Positions 1 to 8,299 of a stretch of 11,371 nt of DNA are shown piece by piece. The notes beneath the pieces are model-generated. The model made no database searches. It was not told the origin of the DNA and worked only from the letters and a program-made list of their open reading frames with translations. Origin of the DNA: Myxococcales bacterium (GTDB lineage: Bacteria > Myxococcota > Polyangia > Fen-1088); assembly GCA_003155465.1 (NCBI GenBank), contig PMCR01000565.1:1-11371 (forward strand), given 5' to 3'. A program made the position numbers and the translations under genes. How positions within the stretch are numbered: position 1 is the first letter of the stretch; every line of letters begins with the position of its first letter.

Positions 1-951
1 ACCGGCAAGGAGCTGATCGCCCGTGAGCTGCACCGCCGCAGCAACCGTGAGAAGGGCCCATTCGTCACCGTCAACTGCGGCGCCATCCCCGAAAACCTGA
101 TCGAGAGCGAGATGTTCGGCCACGTGAAGGGCGCCTTTACCGGCGCCATCGCCAGCCGCGCCGGCAAGTTCCAGCAGGCCGACGGCGGCACGCTGTTTTT
201 GGACGAGATCGGTGAGCTGCCGCAGCCCATGCAGGTCAAGCTGCTGCGCGCGCTGCAAGAGGGAGAGATCCGCCGCGTGGGCGACAGCCAGGACATCAAG
301 GTCGATGTCCGCGTGGTGGCCGCCACGGCGCGCGACCTGGCCGAGGAGGTCAAGCGGGGGGCATTCCGCGAGGATCTGTACTACCGGTTGAACGTTTTCG
401 CCTTGCATCTGCCAGCCCTCCGTGAGCGGCGCGAGGACATCCCGCTGCTGGTGGAACATTTCCTCCACCGCATGAACGCCCGTATGGGTCTCGCCATTTC
501 GGGAATCACGGCCGAGGCCTTGCGCATTCTTACGTCGCATGACTGGCCCGGAAACGTCCGGGAGTTGGAGAACACCATCGAGCGCGCCATCGTGCTGGCG
601 GAAGGTCCGGCGATCGACGTCGATTCACTGCCGGAGCGGTTGCGCGCTGGGGCCTCGGGGCCACCCGCGGCCCCAGCGACGGCGGACGATGGCGACCTAT
701 CGATCAAGAGAGCGTCGCGACGTTCGGAGGAGTCGCTCATACGCCGCGCCCTGGAGCGCACCAAGGGCAATCGGACCAGGGCTGCCGATCTCCTGGAGAT
801 CAGTCACCGGGCGCTCCTCTACAAGATACGGGAGTACGGAATCGCCTCCGCGCGAGACACGCGAGACTATGATGCATACGGAAATAGCCGCGAAGAAACC
901 CCGCCTCCGGCCACGCCGACACCATTGGGCTCAACTTGTAAGGCGAAGTGA
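1..951 (+). CDS. Sigma-54-dependent Fis-family activator (NtrC/PilR-like), 5' truncated
   Basis: This is an enhancer-binding protein that hydrolyses ATP to open sigma-54 promoters. The visible part (316 residues, frame 1) begins inside Walker A (TGKEL at base 1). It has the GAFTGA sigma-54 contact loop (130-147), Walker B with TLFLDE (190-207) and the [12 protein letters not shown] arginine-finger/sensor region (364-399). A Fis-type helix-turn-helix follows (about 736-843, with [13 protein letters not shown]), then a Pro/Thr-rich tail of about 35 residues beyond the usual end. The N-terminal sensory domain lies outside the window, so it cannot be told whether this is a phosphorylated response regulator (PilR/NtrC) or another type. 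Its place directly upstream of pilM suggests control of pilus genes, but no convincing -24/-12 promoter is visible in the 104-nt gap before pilM. The family call is firm; the target is inference. Confidence 0.95.
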   Translation, partial: TGKELIARELHRRSNREKGPFVTVNCGAIPENLIESEMFGHVKGAFTGAIASRAGKFQQADGGTLFLDEIGELPQPMQVKLLRALQEGEIRRVGDSQDIKVDVRVVAATARDLAEEVKRGAFREDLYYRLNVFALHLPALRERREDIPLLVEHFLHRMNARMGLAISGITAEALRILTSHDWPGNVRELENTIERAIVLAEGPAIDVDSLPERLRAGASGPPAAPATADDGDLSIKRASRRSEESLIRRALERTKGNRTRAADLLEISHRALLYKIREYGIASARDTRDYDAYGNSREETPPPATPTPLGSTCKAK

Positions 952-968
952 ACGATGAGGATAGGATG

Positions 969-991
969 AAAGGTGGTTTTTTGACCTTTTT
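969..991 (+). terminator. Weak hairpin with T-run after the regulator gene
   Basis: AAAGGT (969-974) can pair with ACCTTT (984-989) around a T-rich loop, and two more T follow. The stem is short and AT-rich, so it is at best a weak terminator or attenuator. TTGACC at 981-986 in the same stretch could be a -35 element. The best -10 (CATGTA, 1006-1011) is 19 nt away, too far for confidence. This is the only visible candidate control region ahead of pilM. Confidence 0.22.
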
Positions 992-1055
992 CACAGATGC
1001 CCCACCATGTAGGTGAAGAGAGGGAAATGAAGGTAGCCACTCGGAGACGACGTCG

Positions 1056-2114
1056 ATGCCCAAGAACTGCATAGGATTGGACATAGGTTCGAGCTCCGTG
1101 AAGGTCGTACAGCTCAGGGAAACCTCCAAGGGCCTCCTGCTAGTCAACTTCGGCTTCGAGCCGCTGCCGGCGCAGACCATCGTCGACGGCGCTATCATGA
1201 ACCAGACCGCTGTGGTCGAGGCCATCAAGACCCTCCGCGACAATCTCGGAATCAAAGGCAAGGAGGTGGCCACAGCCATCTCCGGACATTCCGTCATCAT
1301 CAAGAAGATTAAGGTCCCGCCCATGACACCCGAGGAGTTGGAGGAACAGATTCCCTGGGAGGCCGAGCATCACATCCCCTTCTCCAAAGACGATGTTGAA
1401 ATCGATCACCAGTTGGTGGGCAGCGAGGGCGGCGCCGGAGGCCAGATGGAGCTTTTGCTGGTGGCGGCCAAGAAGGAAGTCGTCTCCGACTACAGCATGG
1501 TCATTCGCGAGGCCAAGCTGGTACCCATGATCATGGATGTGGCCGCCTTCACCATCCAGAATGCCTACGAGGCCAACTACACGGTTGTTCCCGATGAGGC
1601 GGTGGCCATCATCAACGTGGGAGCCACCCTGTGCAACATCAACATCGTGGCCGGCGGAACCAGCGCATTTACCCGTGACGTGACCGTGGGCGGCAACGCA
1701 TTCACCGAGGAGATTCAGAAGCGCCTCAACGTCAGCCAGGAGGAGGCCGAAGCGTGGAAGATCGGCTCGGCTGGCGAGGGCACGAGTGATGTGGTCCCCC
1801 AGGAGGTGGAGGCGGTCATTGCCTCGGTTGCCGACAGTGTGGCCGGGAAGTTCCAACGCTCGCTCGACTTCTTCCTGGCGGCCACCAGCGACGCGCGCAT
1901 TACGAAGATCTACCTGTGCGGTGGCTCAGCCAAGGTGCCGGCGTTGCAGCGCTGCCTGGAGGAGAAGTCGCGTACCGCCGTCGAAGTGCTGGACCCCTTC
2001 CGCAAGATCACGGTGGATGAACACAAGTTCGACATGGCCTTCGTTCAGCAACACGCGGCCGAGGCTGCGGTGGCAGTGGGTCTGGCTTTGCGTCGCCCGG
2101 GGGACAAGCAGTGA
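1056..2114 (+). CDS. pilM: Type IV pilus assembly actin-like ATPase PilM
   Basis: PilM is a cytoplasmic FtsA/actin-fold protein that docks on the N-terminus of PilN and ties the inner-membrane alignment complex to the pilus motor. The 352-aa protein has the usual length. Residues 7-19 (GLDIGSSSVKVVQ) form the phosphate-1 loop, 186-198 (INVGATLCNINIV) the phosphate-2 strand pair and 285-297 (IYLCGGSAKVPAL) the adenosine motif. The insert EEQIPWEAEHHIPF (96-109) is typical of PilM. The ATG at 1056 is preceded by GGAG (1043-1046) at a good distance, and no other start fits the conserved N-terminus. Its stop overlaps the pilN GTG by 4 nt, which implies translational coupling. It is the first gene of the pilMNOPQ run. 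Confidence 0.97.
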   Translation: MPKNCIGLDIGSSSVKVVQLRETSKGLLLVNFGFEPLPAQTIVDGAIMNQTAVVEAIKTLRDNLGIKGKEVATAISGHSVIIKKIKVPPMTPEELEEQIPWEAEHHIPFSKDDVEIDHQLVGSEGGAGGQMELLLVAAKKEVVSDYSMVIREAKLVPMIMDVAAFTIQNAYEANYTVVPDEAVAIINVGATLCNINIVAGGTSAFTRDVTVGGNAFTEEIQKRLNVSQEEAEAWKIGSAGEGTSDVVPQEVEAVIASVADSVAGKFQRSLDFFLAATSDARITKIYLCGGSAKVPALQRCLEEKSRTAVEVLDPFRKITVDEHKFDMAFVQQHAAEAAVAVGLALRRPGDKQ

Positions 2115-2740
2115 TTCGCATCAACCTGCTTCCCATCAGGAAGGTCAAGCGGGCCGAGGCCAGCCAGCGGCAATTCCTGTACATGGGCATGGCCATCGTG
2201 GCCACCGTGGGCGGGGTTGTCTTCTTGCACTTGCAGGCGGCCGGCCAACTGGAAGGGATCAAGCGAAGAAATACCATTCTCGCGGCCGATGTGGCCCGCC
2301 TGAAGAAGGAGATCGGCGACTACGAGAAGGTCCGCTCCCAGCGCGAAGAACTGCTGCGGCAGCGAAAGACCATTCAGGCGCTGGACGCGGGGCGAACCGG
2401 ACCGGTGTATCTGCTGCGCGAAATGTCCGAGATCCTGAGCCCGGGCAAGGGGCCGACTTTCGACCGTGTCACCTATGAAGAGACGTTGCGGCGCGACCCC
2501 AACGCTGGGTTCAACGCAAGCTGGGATCCGCGCCGCGTGTGGATGGACGCCTATGCCGAGGACCAGAGGCGCGTGAGAATCCGAGGTGCGGCCAAGTCGA
2601 ACGAAGACGTGGCGGAATTCCTCAAACGACTCAACTCGTCGGTGTTTTTCAGCGAGGTCAACCTGGACTCGACCTCCCAGGTGTCGGGACGTGGGATCAA
2701 GTACGTCAACTTCAGCCTCTCGGCCAGCGTGAACTACTGA
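2111..2740 (+). CDS. pilN: Type IV pilus inner-membrane alignment protein PilN
   Basis: PilN is a bitopic inner-membrane protein that binds PilM on the cytoplasmic side and pairs with PilO in the periplasm. The GTG start at 2111 overlaps the pilM stop. It gives MIRINLLP, the conserved cytoplasmic peptide that fits into the PilM groove, which fixes the start. The protein has 209 aa, with a membrane segment at about 22-44, a charged coiled coil at about 48-92 and a periplasmic ferredoxin-like region to the end. The C-terminal domain contains an Arg/Asp-rich loop (about 127-157) that looks longer than in short PilN proteins; this is an impression without an alignment. pilO starts 1 nt after its stop. 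Confidence 0.95.
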   Translation: MIRINLLPIRKVKRAEASQRQFLYMGMAIVATVGGVVFLHLQAAGQLEGIKRRNTILAADVARLKKEIGDYEKVRSQREELLRQRKTIQALDAGRTGPVYLLREMSEILSPGKGPTFDRVTYEETLRRDPNAGFNASWDPRRVWMDAYAEDQRRVRIRGAAKSNEDVAEFLKRLNSSVFFSEVNLDSTSQVSGRGIKYVNFSLSASVNY

Positions 2741-2741
2741 C

Positions 2742-3338
2742 ATGAACGACATCCTGCAAAAACTCCTGCGACTCAAGACGCCGGTGAAGATCGCCGCTAC
2801 CTTGGGGATCATCGCGGGGATCGTGGTCGTCTACTACATGCTGTTCTATATGGACATGCAGGATCAGATTAAGGCGGGTGAAGTCCAGCAGCGCAACTTG
2901 GCCGCGGAGAAGGAAAGCTACGAGAAGCGCAAGAAGGAATACCTGGCCTTCCGGAACGAGTTGGCGCAATTGCAGCAAGAGCAACGCGAACTGCTCAAGG
3001 CCCTGCCCAAGCGGGCTGAAATTCCCACCTTCCTTTCCAGCATCCAAGAACAGGCAGAGCTTGCCGGCCTGGAGGTTCTCAATCTGTCCATTGAAGCGGA
3101 ATCGCCCGCCGAGCTGTATGTGCGCATCCCGGTCCGCATCGAGATACGTGGCACGTATCACACCATCACCAAGTTCTTCAAGAACGTCGCCGACCTGCCC
3201 CGCATCGTGAACATAGAGAATTTGGCCCTAAGTATAGAGAAGAACACTGACGAGTCGGTCTCGCCCCGACTGCGTGCCAAGTTCTACGCGGTGACCTTCC
3301 GCTACAACGATCAGCCCGAAACCGGAGGGGGAACATGA
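2742..3338 (+). CDS. pilO: Type IV pilus inner-membrane alignment protein PilO
   Basis: PilO is the partner of PilN: a single-pass inner-membrane protein whose periplasmic domain forms heterodimers and recruits PilP. The 198-aa protein has a short cytoplasmic N-terminus, a membrane helix at about 16-38 and a Lys/Glu-rich coiled coil at about 40-88. A PilO-type core follows, with ALPKRAEIPTFLSSIQEQA (87-105) and GTYHTITKFFKNVADLPRIV (137-156), both highly characteristic. The ATG lies 1 nt after the pilN stop with no clear Shine-Dalgarno of its own, so translation probably depends on upstream ribosomes. The stop overlaps the pilP start as ATGA (3335-3338). Confidence 0.96.
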   Translation: MNDILQKLLRLKTPVKIAATLGIIAGIVVVYYMLFYMDMQDQIKAGEVQQRNLAAEKESYEKRKKEYLAFRNELAQLQQEQRELLKALPKRAEIPTFLSSIQEQAELAGLEVLNLSIEAESPAELYVRIPVRIEIRGTYHTITKFFKNVADLPRIVNIENLALSIEKNTDESVSPRLRAKFYAVTFRYNDQPETGGGT

Positions 3339-3919
3339 GGCGGACAAGACTTGCCCCGCTCCTCGTTGCCTGGCTCGTTCTCGCGCCCTGGGGGGACAAT
3401 TCGGTTGCCCGCGCGGCCCCTCCCAAGGCCCCGGGCAAGTCCCGCCCGGGCGGCAAGGCGGGCGCGGCCGAGCCGACCGGCCCCGCAGCCGCAGCGGCCG
3501 ATGCCGTGCAGCAGCGACTGACCATCCTGCGCCGGAAGGTCTTGCGTGACGAAGATTTCAACGAAACCGATGACGCCAACCGAGACCCGTTCCGGTCTTT
3601 CACTGGGATCTTCAACGATCGAGGTCTTCGCGTGAACGTCCAGCAGGCTGTTTCGGCTATCTTCGGAAAGTTCGCCCTCGAGGAGCTTACTTTGATTGCC
3701 GTGATCAGCGGCGACGCGAACCCGCGCGCCATGTTCCGGGATCCGGGTGGTCTGGGACAGGTGATCAAACGAGGCGACTACATTTCCAAATCGGCCGCAC
3801 GTGTCACGAAGATCCTATCCGACCGCGTGGTGTTGGAGTTGGCGGAGGCCACGTCGGGCGGTGAAACCCGAGCTTTGGAGAAAGCCATTCTGGTCAATCC
3901 AGAGGGGGCAGATAAATGA
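3335..3919 (+). CDS. pilP: Type IV pilus assembly protein PilP
   Basis: PilP links the PilN/PilO complex to the PilQ secretin through its C-terminal beta domain. The 194-aa protein has an export signal at about 1-27 (MRRTR, then LAPLLVAWLVLAP, and ARA before APP). A Pro/Gly/Ala-rich disordered stretch follows (28-58), then the PilP motif NRDPFRSF (82-89) and the homology-region beta domain at about 113-172 (LEELTLIAVISGD, then GQVIKRGDYI). PilP is a lipoprotein in model species such as Pseudomonas, but no cysteine or lipobox occurs here, so it appears to be cleaved by signal peptidase I or anchored by its hydrophobic N-terminus. Its start overlaps the pilO stop and its stop overlaps the pilQ start, both as ATGA. 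Confidence 0.93.
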   Translation: MRRTRLAPLLVAWLVLAPWGDNSVARAAPPKAPGKSRPGGKAGAAEPTGPAAAAADAVQQRLTILRRKVLRDEDFNETDDANRDPFRSFTGIFNDRGLRVNVQQAVSAIFGKFALEELTLIAVISGDANPRAMFRDPGGLGQVIKRGDYISKSAARVTKILSDRVVLELAEATSGGETRALEKAILVNPEGADK

Positions 3920-6900
3920 CCGGTCAACTAGTGTTTTCTGAGAAATCCACGATCATGCTCGGCGTCGTCATGGGCGCCTGGCTTTCTGCCCCGGCCCTTG
4001 CCGACACGGCCCAGGTGCGCGCCATCCGCGTCTCCGAGGCCGGGGGTGACACGGCGGTCGTGATATCGGCCTCAGCACGACCCACTTTCACGACCTGGAA
4101 GCTCGAACAGCCGACCCGGGTGGTGGTGGATCTCAGCGGAGTCCGCCTGGGCAACGTCGAGGTTCCCATGGATGCCGGCACCTACGCCGTGGGACTGATC
4201 AGCGCGAGCGTCAGTGAAGAAGAAGGAGGGGGTCATCGGACGCGCATTGTCTTGACCTTGCGGCAAGCCTCCGACTATCGCGTCGAGGCGCGCGGCAACG
4301 ACATCGTCGTGCGCGTCATCCCCAACGTGCGCCCGGCAGCGAGCAAGGCCGCAGCGCCAGACCCCCGCGACGCGGAAGCCAGGGCCGAGGCACAAGCAAG
4401 AGCCGAAAGAGCTGAAAACCAAGCCAAGACCGAGGCCAAGGCCAAGGCTGAAGCACAGCTCAAGGCTGAAACTCAGGCGCGGGCGGCTTCCCAAGCCCAT
4501 GCCGAAAACGCCAGGCTCAAACAGGAATTGCAGCAGGCCCGGCGCGACGCCGAGAACGCGCAAGCAGTGGCCAGCGCAGCCAGCGCCGAGACTGACCGGC
4601 AAAGGGCGGCCGCGGCTCGTTCGGACGAACACGCCCGCAAGGCCGAGCACGAAGCCGGCCAGGCCCGCCAGCGCGCCCAAGCCGCCGAGCGGGAAACGCG
4701 CACGGCGCAGCAGCGCGAAGCTGAACGCGACCGGGCCTTTCAGGCGGCCGCTCACGAGGTCGAAATGCGAACCGTGGCGCTCGAAGCGAAGGCCAAGAGC
4801 CTGGAGGAACAGGGGCTAAGGCTGGTGGAGGCCGAACACCTGGTCGCGGCACGCGAGGAAAAATTGCGCGTGGCAGCCACCGAATTGGCCCAGCGCGAGC
4901 AGGCGGCGCGGGCCGCCCAGGCCCAGCGCAACCGGCTCGAACAAAGCGGCGCTTCGTCACCAGACAGGGCGCGTGCCGCAGCGGCGGTGGCCAAGGCCGA
5001 GGTTGAGCGCAGGAACGCGGCTGACGCAGCCGAGCGCTCGCGCAGGGATCTCGACCTGGCGGTGGTCGCACGCCGTGCGGAAGAAGGCCGCCGGCAAGAG
5101 GAGATGCGCGGCCGTCAGGCAGAGGAAGAGAAGTTGAAGCGCGCCGAGTCCACCCGCGCGGCCGAGGAGGCCCGCCTGGCCCAGGCGCGCACCGACCGGG
5201 CTCGGGTCGAGAGCGAGCGGGCCAAGCTGGAGACGGCCCGTGACGCGTTGGCGGCGGAGGTCAAGCGACTCGCCCAGGCGTCCGCGCCGATCAATCCGGC
5301 TGCAGCAGAGGTTGCCGTGGCACGGCCGGTCCCCTCGCCGGCCGCGGCCAAGCCGGTTGCCAAGGACGAAAAAGGAACCGTGGTGAGTGTGCGACCCGCG
5401 ACCGATGCGGCCAAACCGGTCGTACATCCTCGCTCCGTCACCCTGCGTGTACCCATCCGTGTTCGCAGCATAGATTTTGTCGACGAGCCCACTCGCTCTT
5501 CGGTCATTATCGACCTGGAAGAGCCATCAGCATTTGCCGTCGAACGCCCGGCTGATCGGCGCGTCAGCCTGCGTCTCGACCATGCCGACCTCCCCGACGA
5601 CCTTGCGCGCAGTCTGGACGCCACGGAGTACCTCGGCCCAGTCCGAATCATCAGCTCGTACCGGGATCCGCATGCCCGCGGCACAGTTCGAGTCGATGTG
5701 GACCTGGCCGAGGATGTCCCCAACCGCGTTCGGCAGGATGGGAGCCGGATCTACTGGGAGTTCCGCAAGCCGACCCCGTCCGATGGACAGAAGTTGCCCG
5801 CCCTGGGCGGCCCCCTGCCGCCGTCGGTTCTGTTCGTGCCCGCTCGTCGTGTGGCAGCCTTCAGTGTCACCCTCTCCGATCGTAGATGGTCTGCCACGCG
5901 CGGCGCCTGCGAGGGCGCGCGCGAAAGCGCGCGGGGTGGGCTGTCCGTCCAGAAGGCCGGCGGGCTCCCCACGCGACTGACACTAGCCCAAGCCCAGGCC
6001 CCAAGCTCTGCGCGCAAGGCCGGCGAGGACGAATCTCCGGTGGCCCGGCGTGCGAGCTTGACGGGAAAGAAGCGCTACACCGGTCGCCGTATCGACCTGG
6101 ATTTCAAGGGGGCGGACATCCACAACATCTTGCGACTTCTGGCCGACGTGGGGCAGATGAACATCGTCACCTCGGACGAGGTGAAGGGCGAGGTCACCAT
6201 CAAGATGCGCGATGTGCCCTGGGACCAGGCCCTGGACGTCGTGCTGCGGGCCAAGGGTCTGGGCTCGGTTCGCGAGGGCAACCTGGTTCGCGTGGCGCCC
6301 CTGTCAGTGCTGGAAAAGGAGCTGGAACAGGAGATCGCTCGCCAGAAGCAGTTGGCGGAAGTCTTGCCCACGGAAACCAGACTCATCGGCGTGTCGTACG
6401 CGCACGCCTCTTCCTTGCAAGACAAGGCTCGTGACCTGCTGTCACCGCGAGGCAAGATCTCGGTCGACGATCGCACCAACAATCTGATCGTTTCCGACGT
6501 GGCACGCAGCCTGCAGCTCATCGAGGATTTGGTACGCAACCTGGACACCCAGACCTCGCAGGTGGTGATCGAAGCCCGCATCGTTGAGGCCAATTCGGAC
6601 TTCGCCCGCCAGATAGGCGTGCAGTGGGGCGGAAACACCTTCATGGATGTGGCGCACGGCAATCCCACCGGGCTGGTTTTCCCCTACAACGTGGGTATCG
6701 GCGGCGGGGCGGACGACGGCGCTTCACCGCTCGGCGGCCTGGTACCGGGAGTACGAACCGGTGTCGCCGGAGGGGCAAATCCGAACTTCGTGGTCAACAT
6801 GCCGGCCCCCGCCGGTCTCAACACCGGAAGTGCCATCGGCCTGACCATGGGATCAGTGGCAGGTGCTTTCAACTTGAATCTGCGCCTCTCGGCCATGGAG

Positions 6901-7389
6901 TCGACCGGCCAGGTCCGCATCCTGTCCTCGCCACGGATCACCACAATGGACAACATCGACGCCTCAATCGAGCAGGGCGTGTCGATACCGGTCTCGGTCG
7001 TCAGCGCGATGGGGGCTCAGACCCAGTTTGTAGACGCCAAGCTTCACCTGGGCGTCAAGCCGCATGTCACCAACGAGGGCACCATCACGCTCACAGTCAG
7101 CGTGAGCAAGAATGAGCCTGACTTTGTCAACACAGGTTCCAAAGGCGATCCGACCATTCTGAAGAAAGAAGCCAGGACGACCATGCTCGTGCGCGACGGC
7201 GACACTGCCGTAATCGGTGGGATCTACACGCGCAACTCCGGTCTCAGCTTCGCCAAGGTACCGTTCTTCTCAGACATCCCGGTGTTGGGCTGGTTCTTCC
7301 GCAACCGCAAGGAGAACGACCATCGCACCGAGTTCTTGGTCTTCCTCACGCCACGCATAGTCAACCGGGCCCGCGCGCTTGGACAGTAG
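3916..7389 (+). CDS. pilQ: Type IV pilus secretin PilQ with long coiled-coil insert
   Basis: PilQ is the outer-membrane multimeric pore through which the pilus passes. This one has 1157 aa, longer than typical PilQ (about 700-900 aa). In order it shows a signal peptide (about 1-29, ending APALA before DT), a first AMIN domain (about 32-136, peptidoglycan binding) and an Ala/Glu/Arg-rich helical segment (about 149-455). Next come a Pro/Ala linker, a second AMIN domain (about 508-620), an odd Gly/Arg-rich linker (about 621-722), the STN domain (about 724-795) and the NolW-type secretin N domain (about 820-892). The C-terminal secretin domain (about 883-1152) has the hallmark VPFFSDIPVLGWFF near its end. 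The ATG at 3916 overlaps the pilP stop and follows GAGGGGG (3902-3908). A later ATG at residue 14 would also keep the signal. The helical insert resembles TolA/TonB-type spacers. Confidence 0.97.
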   Translation: MTGQLVFSEKSTIMLGVVMGAWLSAPALADTAQVRAIRVSEAGGDTAVVISASARPTFTTWKLEQPTRVVVDLSGVRLGNVEVPMDAGTYAVGLISASVSEEEGGGHRTRIVLTLRQASDYRVEARGNDIVVRVIPNVRPAASKAAAPDPRDAEARAEAQARAERAENQAKTEAKAKAEAQLKAETQARAASQAHAENARLKQELQQARRDAENAQAVASAASAETDRQRAAAARSDEHARKAEHEAGQARQRAQAAERETRTAQQREAERDRAFQAAAHEVEMRTVALEAKAKSLEEQGLRLVEAEHLVAAREEKLRVAATELAQREQAARAAQAQRNRLEQSGASSPDRARAAAAVAKAEVERRNAADAAERSRRDLDLAVVARRAEEGRRQEEMRGRQAEEEKLKRAESTRAAEEARLAQARTDRARVESERAKLETARDALAAEVKRLAQASAPINPAAAEVAVARPVPSPAAAKPVAKDEKGTVVSVRPATDAAKPVVHPRSVTLRVPIRVRSIDFVDEPTRSSVIIDLEEPSAFAVERPADRRVSLRLDHADLPDDLARSLDATEYLGPVRIISSYRDPHARGTVRVDVDLAEDVPNRVRQDGSRIYWEFRKPTPSDGQKLPALGGPLPPSVLFVPARRVAAFSVTLSDRRWSATRGACEGARESARGGLSVQKAGGLPTRLTLAQAQAPSSARKAGEDESPVARRASLTGKKRYTGRRIDLDFKGADIHNILRLLADVGQMNIVTSDEVKGEVTIKMRDVPWDQALDVVLRAKGLGSVREGNLVRVAPLSVLEKELEQEIARQKQLAEVLPTETRLIGVSYAHASSLQDKARDLLSPRGKISVDDRTNNLIVSDVARSLQLIEDLVRNLDTQTSQVVIEARIVEANSDFARQIGVQWGGNTFMDVAHGNPTGLVFPYNVGIGGGADDGASPLGGLVPGVRTGVAGGANPNFVVNMPAPAGLNTGSAIGLTMGSVAGAFNLNLRLSAMESTGQVRILSSPRITTMDNIDASIEQGVSIPVSVVSAMGAQTQFVDAKLHLGVKPHVTNEGTITLTVSVSKNEPDFVNTGSKGDPTILKKEARTTMLVRDGDTAVIGGIYTRNSGLSFAKVPFFSDIPVLGWFFRNRKENDHRTEFLVFLTPRIVNRARALGQ
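5916..5933 (+). repeat. GC hairpin with GAAA tetraloop inside pilQ
   Basis: CGCGCGC (5916-5922) pairs perfectly with GCGCGCG (5927-5933) around a GAAA loop, a C(GAAA)G tetraloop of the very stable GNRA type. It lies in the poorly conserved linker between the second AMIN and STN domains, where it encodes Gly/Ala/Arg/Glu. It may be a chance product of high GC, a mRNA structure, or the remnant of a small insertion. Confidence 0.4.
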
Positions 7390-7435
7390 CAGCCACGAGG
7401 AAGCAAGACTTCACCAGAACGACATGGAGAGCGCC

Positions 7436-8299
7436 ATGAGAACTAGCAACGGCAGAACCATTGGTCGAGTGGTCGCCCTGATCACTCCTGTGGGCGTGTT
7501 CTTGTCCCTTGCCGCCTGCGTGGTTGACGACGGCCCCACGGGACTGCTCATTGTGCAGGATCAGTGGCTCGGGGCGGGAGCTGCAGCCACATCTTGCAGC
7601 GTTCCCGCGACAGCCACGCCCCAGCGGAGGATCCAAGGAATCTTGGACGTAGCGGTTCTGGACCAGGCCAGCCACACGCCACACTACTTGTTCTACCCGC
7701 TGGTGCAGAATCTGTTGGGGCCGCTTACCGGTATGGTGGCCAGCGGCTCGACTTCGGACGTTGAAGAGAAGCACAACATCCTCATGACAGCGTTCCACGT
7801 GAAGTTGGACGTTGCCACCGATGCGGGCGCCAGCTTCACGTGGGATCCCGCGTGCCCCGGCGAGTTCGACGTTCCTCTTGAGACGTTTCGCCTGGAGCCC
7901 GGCGGCAGCATGTCCGAGATCGTGGAGATCATCAGGTCCTGCAACGCAGCCACGCTTTTCCAATACTTCCAGGACCAGGCCCTGTCCTCGGTCGCGATCA
8001 CGGCCACGATTCGGGCCAAGGGCCACCTGGGAAGCGCCGGTATCTCGAGTCCGCCCTTCAAATTCCCGGTGCACGCCTGCGTCGGCTGCCTGCAGACTGG
8101 GTATCCCGACTCGAAGGCGACCAGGTTCGACTTCCCGGCAATAGCCAAGTGCTCTGACCTTACCGTCAACCCGTACACCGGTGATCCGTGCAATCCGGCC
8201 CAGGATCAGCTCGTTCTTTGCTGTGCGACAGACTACGACGCCGGCGGGCAAGTCACCAGCGTGCAATGTCCCGCGGTCCCGACCGGCACGGCGCCGTGA
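7436..8299 (+). CDS. Cys-rich outer-membrane-type lipoprotein of unknown function
   Basis: I do not recognise the family. From ATG 7436 the protein has 287 aa with a classic lipoprotein signal: positive N-region (MRTSNGRTIGR), hydrophobic core, and lipobox LAAC with the lipidated Cys at 28. GGAG at 7426-7429 is a well-placed Shine-Dalgarno for this start; the upstream ATG at 7424 and TTG at 7379 have none. Ten further cysteines occur, six of them in the last third (VHACVGC, AKC, GDPC, LCC, VQC give seven including the adjacent pair), so disulfides are likely in the periplasm. A motif HYLFYPLVQNLL lies near residue 80. There are no TPR repeats, so it is not a PilF/Tgl-type pilotin. It starts 46 nt after pilQ and is probably the last gene of the pil operon. 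A link to pilus function is inferred from position only. Confidence 0.82.
   Translation: MRTSNGRTIGRVVALITPVGVFLSLAACVVDDGPTGLLIVQDQWLGAGAAATSCSVPATATPQRRIQGILDVAVLDQASHTPHYLFYPLVQNLLGPLTGMVASGSTSDVEEKHNILMTAFHVKLDVATDAGASFTWDPACPGEFDVPLETFRLEPGGSMSEIVEIIRSCNAATLFQYFQDQALSSVAITATIRAKGHLGSAGISSPPFKFPVHACVGCLQTGYPDSKATRFDFPAIAKCSDLTVNPYTGDPCNPAQDQLVLCCATDYDAGGQVTSVQCPAVPTGTAP

Noticed and set aside
952..1055. Sigma-54 promoter between the activator and pilM
   Set aside because: I looked for GG-N10-GC with the usual flanks and found no acceptable match.
1140..1856. Antisense ORF of 238 codons opposite pilM
   Set aside because: Its product is a low-complexity Gly/Leu/Asp/His mix mirroring pilM codons. 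High GC keeps the opposite frame open; no start signal or family is seen.
2045..2812. Antisense ORF of 255 codons opposite pilN
   Set aside because: It overlaps three firmly identified pil genes and has no recognisable motif; a shadow of GC-rich coding.
4072..5071. Several Leu/Gly/Arg-rich ORFs opposite the PilQ helical segment
   Set aside because: They arise from the repetitive Ala/Glu/Arg codons read backwards; composition is extreme and no domain fits.
4360..5280. Tandem DNA repeat array in pilQ
   Set aside because: Short motifs such as AAGGCCAAGGC recur, but there is no regular unit or fixed spacing; the pattern is explained by a repetitive amino-acid composition.
7379..7435. Upstream TTG or ATG start for the lipoprotein
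   Set aside because: These would add residues before the positive region of the signal peptide and have no well-placed Shine-Dalgarno; the ATG at 7436 has one.
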